Source of the DNA: Agrobacterium tumefaciens
GTDB lineage: Bacteria; Pseudomonadota; Alphaproteobacteria; Rhizobiales; Rhizobiaceae
Direction of reading: 5' to 3'
Assembly: GCF_005221325.1 (NCBI RefSeq)
Contig: NZ_CP039891.1
Span: forward strand, 1-64,000
DNA: 64,000 nucleotides
Positions 8,554 to 15,185 of the stretch are shown one piece after another. Position numbers and translations under genes: made by a program. The notes below the pieces were generated by a model. It had not been told where the DNA came from, made no database searches, and saw only the letters and a list, made by a program, of their open reading frames with translations. Position 1 is the stretch's first letter; every line of letters starts with the position of its first letter.

Positions 8554-8582
8554 TATAAAGAGTAAGACGTCCGATAATGCAA
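8554..8582 (-). promoter_or_regulatory. Promoter of recombinase 2, probably leaderless
   Basis: On the minus strand TTGCAT (8577-8582) and TTTATA (8554-8559) are 17 bp apart. The ATG starts 7 bases past the -10, where transcription is expected to begin, so there is no room for a ribosome site. The -35 lies in the centre of the palindrome at 8567-8595, so a bound protein would block it. Confidence 0.6.
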
Positions 8583-8595
8583 GATTATCGGACGT
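8567..8595. promoter_or_regulatory. Palindrome ACGTCCGATAAT-N5-ATTATCGGACGT
   Basis: A perfect 12-bp inverted repeat with a 5-bp spacer between recombinase 2 and the divergent DUF1403 gene. It shares CGATAA-N7-TTATCG with the palindrome at 7140-7164. A recombinase core site and an autoregulatory operator are both compatible with arm length and place. Confidence 0.75.
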
Positions 8596-8672
8596 ATTTT
8601 GATGACGACAGGCTGTGCGGTTAAAGCGGATATTTCTGGCTTAAACTGCGCGCCTGATTTATACTTCAGCGC

Positions 8673-9626
8673 ATGGATTCGCTCGTGCCCTCCGCTCCAA
8701 CAGCCCCCGCTTGGTCGCCCCGTATACCGACCTGGGCGCTGTCGCGTGGCAGTGACCTCACCGAATCCGACGCGGCCTTCTCCGGCGGTATCGCACTGAA
8801 ATCGCTCGACGATTTGATGCGCACTAATCTTCCATGGATCGGTTGCTGGCGCGATCGCCTTGCCCTCAAATCGGCTGCCGTCGCAGCGAAAATGCTCGGC
8901 CGCAACGAAGAGGAAAACGCTCTCCGAGATGCCGTGTTGCTGACCTCGACGGGTGACAACCCAGGGCCGGCCGGAAAGCTGTTTTTGGCGACACGGATGC
9001 TGGCGCGCCGATCCGGCACGATCGGTTCTCCGTTCGTACAGGAGCTTGCCGAGATGTTGGGTCTTCGCTCGGATGAGGGGCTTGCCGCGATCCCGGACAT
9101 GGTCGATTCTGCCATCCAGTCCGGGCGGGCGCCGCCCTTCGTCGCGGCGGACCTGATAGCAGAGATTTGCGCTATCCGCCCGGATGCAGAGGTGATGGCC
9201 CTCGGGCTGGCTGACGTCGTGCTGTCGCAGATGCTGAACTGGCCGGACCCCGTGCCTTTGCTGCTGCCCGAGCGGTACGGGCCCGCATTCCGGACGACCC
9301 GAGGAAGAGGGCGGGTGCGACCGGGCGAGCCGGCTTATCCAAAAGCGATCTGCCTGGCGCTTGTCGACGGCGTCGAGGCGGCGTTGCGATCCGCGGCCGA
9401 GATCGATCGTCGGGCCGCGCGGCTGCTCGCCGTGGCTCCGAAGCTGCGCACCAAGAGCGCAGATCCTGTCATCCGTAGATTACTGACCGAAGACGCTATA
9501 CCGGCCTCGGCGCCGGGGAGCGATCTGTCGCGCTGGGCAGCAAACCGACTGTTCGAGCGCCTGGAAAATCTCGGGGCGGTGCGAGAACTTTCCGGCCGCT
9601 CCTCGTTTCGGATGTTCGGGTTATGA
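8673..9626 (+). CDS. DUF1403 family protein
   Basis: A 317-residue protein of the DUF1403 family, known mainly from rhizobial replicons and without an assigned function. It is mostly predicted helix. Recognisable blocks are NLPWIGCWRDRLALKSAAVAAK (about 50-71), a DNPGPAGKLFLATRML segment (about 95-110) and NWPDPVPLLLPERYG. A TATACT -10-like box ends 7 bp before the ATG, so the transcript may also be leaderless. The stop overlaps the next start by 4 bp (ATGA), so the ScpB-like gene is translationally coupled. Family assignment is from memory of conserved blocks. Confidence 0.75.
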   Translation: MDSLVPSAPTAPAWSPRIPTWALSRGSDLTESDAAFSGGIALKSLDDLMRTNLPWIGCWRDRLALKSAAVAAKMLGRNEEENALRDAVLLTSTGDNPGPAGKLFLATRMLARRSGTIGSPFVQELAEMLGLRSDEGLAAIPDMVDSAIQSGRAPPFVAADLIAEICAIRPDAEVMALGLADVVLSQMLNWPDPVPLLLPERYGPAFRTTRGRGRVRPGEPAYPKAICLALVDGVEAALRSAAEIDRRAARLLAVAPKLRTKSADPVIRRLLTEDAIPASAPGSDLSRWAANRLFERLENLGAVRELSGRSSFRMFGL

Positions 9627-10336
9627 CCATGGCCGGATCACCAGCAACCAGAACATCTCGCCGACAGGCGAACGCCGCACACGAACGTCTGTATGATCGC
9701 GAGCTAGAGGACCTGCCGGCGGAAATGCGTTGGCGGGAATGGATGCTGCGGGTCGAGGCGGTGATCTTTGCCTCGGCCGAGCCAGTCAGCCGCGAGACGC
9801 TGGCCCGGGTGGTTGGTAAGGACTGCAGCATCGATTTGCTGATTGATGATCTGCGCGAGGAACTCGGTTCCAGGCCTTACGAGCTGGTTTCGGTCGCCGG
9901 TGGCTGGCAGCATCGAACCCGGGTGCGGTTCGCCGAGACGATCCGGGCCTCGTCGGCGCCGACGCGAGGAGGGGCCGCGGCGCTATCGGACTTCGAGGTG
10001 ATGGTGCTGATGGCAGTGGGATATTTCCAGCCGGTGACCCGCAGCGAGCTGTCAAAGATTTTTGGCAAAGAGGTCAGCCGGGACACGATCGGCAATCTAC
10101 GTAGTGCCGGTTTCATCAGCTCGGGGCCACGCAGTCCGACGCCGGGCGCACCCTATACCTATGTGACGACGTCACACTTTCTCTCGGCCTTCGGCATGGA
10201 GACATTACGCGATCTGCCGAACATTGAAGCGCTTGAGGACGCCGGCCTGCTGAGCAGACAGGCCGTTCAGAACGAGATTGCTGACTCGGAGGGCCACGAC
10301 AACGAGACTGACGAGGAAAATCTTCATATGGAATGA
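9623..10336 (+). CDS. ScpB-like segregation and condensation protein
   Basis: A 237-residue member of the ScpB family, the winged-helix kite subunit of SMC-ScpAB condensin. Evidence is RVEAVIFASAEPVSRETLARVVG (about 42-64), the ELVSVAGGWQHRTR strand and the second winged helix YFQPVTRSELSKIFGKEVSRDTIGNLRSAGFI (about 132-163). Chromosomal ScpB acts with ScpA and Smc, but no scpA or smc is here. This is therefore an accessory, plasmid-type paralogue coupled to DUF1403. It may aid plasmid segregation or act as a regulator. Confidence 0.85.
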   Translation: MTMAGSPATRTSRRQANAAHERLYDRELEDLPAEMRWREWMLRVEAVIFASAEPVSRETLARVVGKDCSIDLLIDDLREELGSRPYELVSVAGGWQHRTRVRFAETIRASSAPTRGGAAALSDFEVMVLMAVGYFQPVTRSELSKIFGKEVSRDTIGNLRSAGFISSGPRSPTPGAPYTYVTTSHFLSAFGMETLRDLPNIEALEDAGLLSRQAVQNEIADSEGHDNETDEENLHME

Positions 10337-10381
10337 GGCCGATCGTTTCCAAGTCGCGAGTGCTGCCGTTGTCAACATACC

Positions 10382-10547
10382 TTAAAGATCACCCGGTATC
10401 GCGACGGTTGGCATCGTATCTGCCGTGTAGGGTACATTGATATAGGCGGTGCCATTCGGTTGTGAACTCGCATGCACGCCGCAAGCCCTGATCAGCTTAA
10501 AACCTGTCTGGCCGATCGCCATCAGCTCGTCATAGCTTTCCCATTCT
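10382..10547 (-). pseudogene. C-terminal fragment of an unknown gene, cut by the miniature element
   Basis: On the minus strand about 54 codons stay open and end in TAA (10382-10384). They encode WESYDELMAIGQTGFKLIRA, then CGVHASSQPNGTAYINVPYT and ADTMPTVAIPGDL. The reading frame runs up to the inverted repeat at 10547 and is lost inside it. Composition and continuity look coding. I do not recognise the family. Confidence 0.5.
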
Positions 10548-10741
10548 GGGTCAGAGTAAGATTAGTGCGAAATCGTACGCTAGCCGAAATTGTGCATGTT
10601 TTCCGTAGTTTGCCGCCTGCTTCGAACGCGAGGTTTTAGGGAGAAATGCATCAGGGGCGCCCAGTTTTGGAAGGAATGTCGATCTCGATCATCGTTTTCT
10701 CATCTAAACGTACGATTCCGCACTAATCTTGTTCTGACCCC
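10547..10741. mobile_element. Miniature element with Tn3-family (Tn5393-like) inverted repeats
   Basis: Two 38-bp inverted repeats face each other at 10547-10584 and 10704-10741. The right one begins GGGGTCAGAACAAG and contains GCGGAATCGTACG. The left has the same layout with a T for the first G and few mismatches over 33 bp. GGGGTC, then 14 bp, then GCGGAATCnTACGCTA is the layout of Tn5393-type Tn3 ends. The interior (about 120 bp) has no transposase. This matches a TIME, a Tn3-derived miniature element. No 5-bp target duplication is visible. Confidence 0.65.
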
Positions 10742-10909
10742 GACAAGACGTGCGATGCCTTGCGATATGGAGGATCTCATGCGGCTGCCGATAAGAAATT
10801 CGGACCTCACACATCCGTATAATCGGAACTTTGGTTCGCTGGTCGCTTTGCCCATTTATCGGAAAAGAATGCTGTTGAGCTTCAGTGGAAGTAAAACAGA
10901 AAAAATCAA

Positions 10910-10925
10910 GAGAAAACGTTTTCTC
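10910..10925. promoter_or_regulatory. LacI-family operator 1
   Basis: GAGAAAACGTTTTCTC is a perfect 16-bp palindrome with the central CG typical of LacI-family operators. It lies just upstream of the -35 box TTGACA (10929-10934). Confidence 0.8.
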
Positions 10926-10928
10926 ATA

Positions 10929-10957
10929 TTGACATTAGCTGTGAGAAAAGGTTTTCT
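10929..10957 (+). promoter_or_regulatory. Promoter of the lacI-type operon
   Basis: A consensus -35 TTGACA (10929-10934) with a weak -10 TTTTCT (10952-10957) after 17 bp. The -10 lies inside operator 2, so repressor binding would occlude RNA polymerase. Confidence 0.55.
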
Positions 10958-10959
10958 CA
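10942..10959. promoter_or_regulatory. LacI-family operator 2
   Basis: TGAGAAAAGGTTTTCTCA is an 18-bp near-palindrome. Its arms repeat those of operator 1. The centres are 33 bp apart, about three helical turns, so two dimers would lie on one face of the DNA. Confidence 0.8.
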
Positions 10960-10981
10960 TCGTGAATTGAAGGAGGCAAGC

Positions 10982-11998
10982 CTGAGCAATCCACGCAACA
11001 AAACTGCCCGGACGACGATCCATGACGTGGCGCGTGCCGCGGGCGTGAGTGTTTCCACCGTTTCCAAAGCCCTGAACGACAGCGGTCGGATGGCGACGGA
11101 AACACGCATCCGTGTCAAGCAGGTCGCCGAGAATATCGGCTTCCGCCCAAATGCTCTGGCGCGGGGCCTGCTATCCAATCGATCCCTCACGATTGGCCTC
11201 CTAACCAATGATACCTATGGTCGCTTTACGCTGCCCGTAATGGCCGGCGTGTCGGAGGCGCTGGTCGACAAAGGCGTTTCAGTGTTTCTTTGTGCGATTG
11301 AGGATGATCCGGCGTTGGGAAAGATCCATGTCGATGCGATGCTCGACAAGCAAGTGGACGGCATCATCGCGACTGGCAAGCGCATCGATCGTTCGCTTCC
11401 GCTGGATCTCTCAGGACTTCCGGTTCCCGTCGTCTATGCGTTTACGCAAGGCACGCCCGACAGCGTCACCTTGACATCCGACGATGCGCAGGGCGCTGGA
11501 ATTGCTACAGATTGGCTGCTTGGCCTTGGCCGGCGGTGCTTGGTCCACGTCACGGGTCCCAAGGATTTCGCTTCAGTGCGCCAGCGTTCACAGGCCTTCC
11601 ACACTCATGCCGGTGCCGATGCCCGGGTGCTTTATGGCATGTGGGCTGAACAATGGGGCCATGAGGCCATCGCCCGCCTCTGGGCCGATGGCGCCGCAAA
11701 GCCGGACGGCATTTTCTGTGGCAACGACCAGATTGCCCGCGGTGTCATCGACGCCCTGCGGGAGCGCGGCGTGCGTGTGCCGGAAGACGTCTCGGTGGTC
11801 GGCTTCGACAACTGGGAAATCATGGCAGATCAGGCCCGCCCGCCGCTGACCTCGATCGATATGAATCTGAAGGAGCTCGGCAAGGAGGCTGGGCGCACCG
11901 TCCTGGCGCTGGCCGAGGGCAAGTTCATCGAGCCCGGGCTGCGAAAGCTGCCGTGCCGGCTCGTCGTACGGCAATCCTGTGGAGGCGGGAAGGCCTGA
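10982..11998 (+). CDS. LacI-family transcriptional regulator
   Basis: A sugar-responsive repressor of about 338 residues. The N-terminal helix-turn-helix and hinge are intact (TTIHDVARAAGVSVSTVSKALND to FRPNALARGL), followed by a periplasmic-binding-like effector domain ending VVGFDNWEIMADQARPPLTSID. The start is doubtful. An in-frame TTG at 10967 has no ribosome site, whereas AGGAGG (10971-10976) lies 5 bp before an in-frame CTG at 10982, chosen here. Two matching palindromes precede the gene, so it probably represses itself and the downstream arabinoside operon. The inducer is likely an arabinose-containing sugar, by context. Confidence 0.93.
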   Translation: MSNPRNKTARTTIHDVARAAGVSVSTVSKALNDSGRMATETRIRVKQVAENIGFRPNALARGLLSNRSLTIGLLTNDTYGRFTLPVMAGVSEALVDKGVSVFLCAIEDDPALGKIHVDAMLDKQVDGIIATGKRIDRSLPLDLSGLPVPVVYAFTQGTPDSVTLTSDDAQGAGIATDWLLGLGRRCLVHVTGPKDFASVRQRSQAFHTHAGADARVLYGMWAEQWGHEAIARLWADGAAKPDGIFCGNDQIARGVIDALRERGVRVPEDVSVVGFDNWEIMADQARPPLTSIDMNLKELGKEAGRTVLALAEGKFIEPGLRKLPCRLVVRQSCGGGKA

Positions 11999-12051
11999 AT
12001 ATCGAGGGAGGAGTGGTGCGTCGCAGACGCGCCTAAATGAGGAGGAAAGTC

Positions 12052-13287
12052 ATGCTCAAGAAACTGTTGTCCGCGACCTGCCTGTTTTCGGCCGCGATGT
12101 TGTCGACTGCGTCGGCGGAAACCATTTCCATGTGGGTTCGCTCCGGTATCGGAGATTCCTTCAAGGAGGTGGTCAAGGCCTATAATGCGAAGGGCGGCGA
12201 TACGGTCGAGTTGACCGAGGTGCCTTTTGCAGAACTGGTTCAGAAATATGCAACGGCTATTGCCGGCGGACAGGCGCCTGATGCGCTTTCCCTCGACTTG
12301 ATATACACGCCGGCCTTTGCCGCAGCCGGCCAGTTGGAGGACATGACCGATTGGGCAAAGTCGCTCCCCTATTTCAACGCGCTTGCGCCGGCTCACGTGA
12401 AGCTCGGCACCTATGAAGACAAGATTTTCGGCTTACCGCTGTCCGTCGAGACCTCGATATTTGCCTGGAACAAGGACCTTTACAAAAAAGCCGGACTTGA
12501 TCCCGAGAAGGCGCCGACGACCTGGGATGAAATCACCGCCAATGCGGAAAAGATTCGCGCGCTTGGCGGCGACACCTACGGCTTCTATTTTTCGGGCGGC
12601 GGCTGCGGCGGTTGCATGATCTTCACTTTCACACCGCTCGTCTGGGGCGCCGGCGCGGACATTCTGTCGCAGGACGGCAAGACGGCGACGCTCGACACAC
12701 CGCAGATGCACAAGGCGATCGACATATACCGAAATCTTGTCGCCAAGGACACGGTTCCGGCGGGCTCTGCCAGCGACAACGGCGTCAACTTCCTGTCGAT
12801 TACCAACGGAAAGATCGGTCAGCAAAGTCTCGGCGCCTTTGCCATCGGGACGCTTGTCACTCAGCATCCCGAGATCGATTTCGGCGTGACGCTGATCCCA
12901 GGCGTTGACGGCAATCCGTCTTCCTTCGCCGGCGGCGACAATTTCGCCGTCACCAAGGGCACGCCACGATTGGACAAGATCAAAACCTTTCTGGAATACA
13001 CGTATTCCCTCGAGGGCCAGACGATCATGGCCAAGTATGGCAGCCTGCCGACGCGATCGGATATCGCCGATGAAGTGCTCGCCGGCCTTGATCCGCGTCT
13101 CGGTGTCGCCATGAAGGCGGTCGCCATTGCAAAAACGCCCTATACGCTGCAGTTCAACGAGATCATCAATTCGTCGAACGGCCCCTGGGCGACATTTATC
13201 AACGCCGCGATCTACGGTGGCGACGTCGACGGCGCCTTCGCTGATGCACAGGCGGAAATACAATCCATCATCGACGCGGCGCAGTAA
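12052..13287 (+). CDS. ABC transporter sugar-binding lipoprotein/periplasmic protein
   Basis: The solute-binding protein of a carbohydrate ABC importer (411 residues from the ATG at 12052). That ATG has GAGGAGG 6 bp upstream; the in-frame ATG at 12037 overlaps the ribosome site and is less likely. A signal peptide is clear (LKKLLSATCLFSAAMLSTASAE, cleavage after about residue 20). The mature protein has the extracellular-binding family 1 fold with GLPLSVETSIFAWNKDLYKKAGLD. An unusual GGGCGGC run lies near residue 183. Its place with a GH127 enzyme suggests binding of arabinofuranosyl oligosaccharides. Confidence 0.93.
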   Translation: MLKKLLSATCLFSAAMLSTASAETISMWVRSGIGDSFKEVVKAYNAKGGDTVELTEVPFAELVQKYATAIAGGQAPDALSLDLIYTPAFAAAGQLEDMTDWAKSLPYFNALAPAHVKLGTYEDKIFGLPLSVETSIFAWNKDLYKKAGLDPEKAPTTWDEITANAEKIRALGGDTYGFYFSGGGCGGCMIFTFTPLVWGAGADILSQDGKTATLDTPQMHKAIDIYRNLVAKDTVPAGSASDNGVNFLSITNGKIGQQSLGAFAIGTLVTQHPEIDFGVTLIPGVDGNPSSFAGGDNFAVTKGTPRLDKIKTFLEYTYSLEGQTIMAKYGSLPTRSDIADEVLAGLDPRLGVAMKAVAIAKTPYTLQFNEIINSSNGPWATFINAAIYGGDVDGAFADAQAEIQSIIDAAQ

Positions 13288-13328
13288 AGGCGCCGAGCGG
13301 GACGGGGCGTCCTCCCGCCCGAACCACG

Positions 13329-13350
13329 GGAGGAGCCGTAAGGCTCCTCC
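13329..13350 (+). promoter_or_regulatory. Intra-operon hairpin after the binding-protein gene
   Basis: GGAGGAGCC-GTAA-GGCTCCTCC is a perfect 9-bp stem with a 4-base loop between the binding-protein and permease genes. No T-run follows, so it is better explained as a 3'-end stabiliser or partial attenuator. Such elements commonly keep the binding protein more abundant than the permeases. Confidence 0.65.
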
Positions 13351-13381
13351 TCGGCCCCCTGCAAAAGAGAGCAAACGTAAC

Positions 13382-14305
13382 ATGACGATGCCCAGCGAAG
13401 CATCAAGGCCGCCCTGTGCGCGGCACCGGAAGCGAAACAGATCCGGCCTTTCAGGCCTGCTCTACATTGCGCCTGCCATGGTGCTTGTCACAGTCTTCTT
13501 TGTCATTCCGGTACTTTTCACACTCTGGATGAGCTTTCACCGTTGGCCACTGCTTGGCCAGCCGAGCTGGATCGGGCTGCGCAACTACACGCGCATGTTC
13601 AGCGACATGCGATTCCTCACGGCTCTTCAGTTTACAGCATTCTACACGCTGATCGTCACAGTTGCTATTTTTGCCATAGCCTTTCCTCTCGCCTTCTTCG
13701 TGGAGAAGCAGAGACCGTTTGTCTCGGCTTACAGAACCATCATCTTCCTGCCCGTGGTTGTCGGCCTTGCCTCGGCTTCCCTCTTGTGGGTCTGGCTTGC
13801 GAATGTCGACAGCGGACTGTTTGCGCCGCTTTTTCAGGCGCTCGGTTCGACTTCCAGCCGAGTGAATCTGCTTGCAAGCTTTGATCTGGCTTTCCTTACC
13901 GTCATCGTGATGGTCGTCTGGAAGGTGGCAGGCTTCACGATGATCATCCTTCTGACAGGCCTGCAGGCGATCCCGGTCGAGTTGACGGAAGCAGCGCGCA
14001 TCGACGGAGCGAGTCGCTGGCAGCGCTTCCGCTATCTGACGCTGCCGCTGATGCGCCGAACATTGGCACTTGCGCTGATCCTGTCGATCACCGGCTCGAT
14101 CCTAGCCTTCGACCAGTTCTACATCATGACCTCCGGCGGGCCGCAGAACCGGATGATCTCCGTCGTCTATTACATCTTCAACCAGTCATTTGTGTCCTTC
14201 AATCTCGGCTATGGAGCGGCGCTTTCCATTGCGCTTCTCGCCATCCTTGTCGCCATTAGCATCGTGCAGCTCTGGCTGCTCAAGGTGGGAGACGATCGGC
14301 CATGA
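13382..14305 (+). CDS. ABC transporter permease, MalF/UgpA type
   Basis: An inner-membrane permease of about 307 residues, starting at the ATG (13382) after the intra-operon hairpin. The longer open frame upstream overlaps the binding-protein gene and is not used. A cytosolic N-terminus rich in Arg precedes six transmembrane segments beginning GLLYIAPAMVLVTVFFVIPV. The cytoplasmic EAA loop is ELTEAARIDGASRWQRFRYLTLPLM (about 201-225), the site that contacts the ATPase. The gene overlaps the next permease by 4 bp, so the two are coupled and form the heterodimeric channel. Confidence 0.93.
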   Translation: MTMPSEASRPPCARHRKRNRSGLSGLLYIAPAMVLVTVFFVIPVLFTLWMSFHRWPLLGQPSWIGLRNYTRMFSDMRFLTALQFTAFYTLIVTVAIFAIAFPLAFFVEKQRPFVSAYRTIIFLPVVVGLASASLLWVWLANVDSGLFAPLFQALGSTSSRVNLLASFDLAFLTVIVMVVWKVAGFTMIILLTGLQAIPVELTEAARIDGASRWQRFRYLTLPLMRRTLALALILSITGSILAFDQFYIMTSGGPQNRMISVVYYIFNQSFVSFNLGYGAALSIALLAILVAISIVQLWLLKVGDDRP

Positions 14306-15165
14306 CAACACGTTTGCAACTGCGCGCCAGAAAAGCGCTCTGGAATCGTATCGCCTATCACGGTGTTGGTATCGGAACGGCCTTCTTCTTCCTCGCGCCG
14401 TTTTTCGTCAGCTTTCTGGCTTCTTTCCGTTCAAACAAGGAAAACGGTCAGCCACCGCTGCCACCTTGGCCGACCTCCGGTTTCAGCATCGACGCTTACC
14501 GGGCGCTGGACGGATTCGGCTCCGGCATATGGCAGCACACGGTCAATTCGCTCATCGTGTCGCTGGGCACAGTCGTCCTGACCGTAGCGGTCAGCGTGCT
14601 CGCCGGCTACGGCTTTTCGCGCTATCGCTTCCCGCTGAAGAATACGCTCTTTGTGCTTATCATTGCCACGCTGATGATTCCGTTTCAGTCGATCCTGACG
14701 CCGCTCTTCATCATTCTGGCGAAGCTCGGCCTGAACAATTCGCTGTTTGGGCTGGTGCTGATTTATGTGACGCTGCAGCTACCGTTTTCGGTCTTCATGA
14801 TGCGCAACGCCTTTGACGCTGTGCCGAAGGAAATCGAGGAGGCGGCCCGCATCGACGGCGCTCGCGACATGAAACTGCTCGTCCGTGTCCTGATGCCGCT
14901 TGTCATGCCAGGTGTGGCGACAGTGTCGATCTTTGCATTCCTCAATGCCTGGAACGAGTTCCTCGCAGCGCTGGTGCTGCTTTCCAGCAATGAAAACTAC
15001 ACGCTCCCGGTCCTCATGACGGCGGTGCGGGCCGGGCGGCTCGGTGCCATCAATTGGGGCGCGGTTCAGGCCGGCGTGACCGTCATGGTCGTGCCCTGCC
15101 TCTTCGTCTTCCTTCTTCTTCAACGCTACTACATGCGCGGTCTCATGGCCGGCGCGGTGAAATAA
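14302..15165 (+). CDS. ABC transporter permease, MalG/UgpE type
   Basis: The second permease subunit (287 residues). Six membrane segments are visible, the first at about 20-42 (GVGIGTAFFFLAPFFVSFLA). The EAA loop EIEEAARIDGARDMKLLVRVLMPLVMPGV sits at about 178-206. ATGA overlap with the upstream permease gene implies translational coupling. It is followed 20 bp later by the GH127 gene of the same operon. Confidence 0.94.
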   Translation: MTTRLQLRARKALWNRIAYHGVGIGTAFFFLAPFFVSFLASFRSNKENGQPPLPPWPTSGFSIDAYRALDGFGSGIWQHTVNSLIVSLGTVVLTVAVSVLAGYGFSRYRFPLKNTLFVLIIATLMIPFQSILTPLFIILAKLGLNNSLFGLVLIYVTLQLPFSVFMMRNAFDAVPKEIEEAARIDGARDMKLLVRVLMPLVMPGVATVSIFAFLNAWNEFLAALVLLSSNENYTLPVLMTAVRAGRLGAINWGAVQAGVTVMVVPCLFVFLLLQRYYMRGLMAGAVK

Positions 15166-15185
15166 AAGAAAGTGAGCCACTGAAC

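Noticed and set aside
10370..10381. TGTCAACATACC just after scpB as the transposon left end
   Set aside because: Only TGTCA matches the right end and the flanking 5 bp (GCCGT versus ATTTG) differ.
10590..10970. 126-codon open frame crossing the miniature element and the LacI operators
   Set aside because: It runs through the inverted repeat and promoter region, has no ribosome site, and encodes no recognisable sequence.
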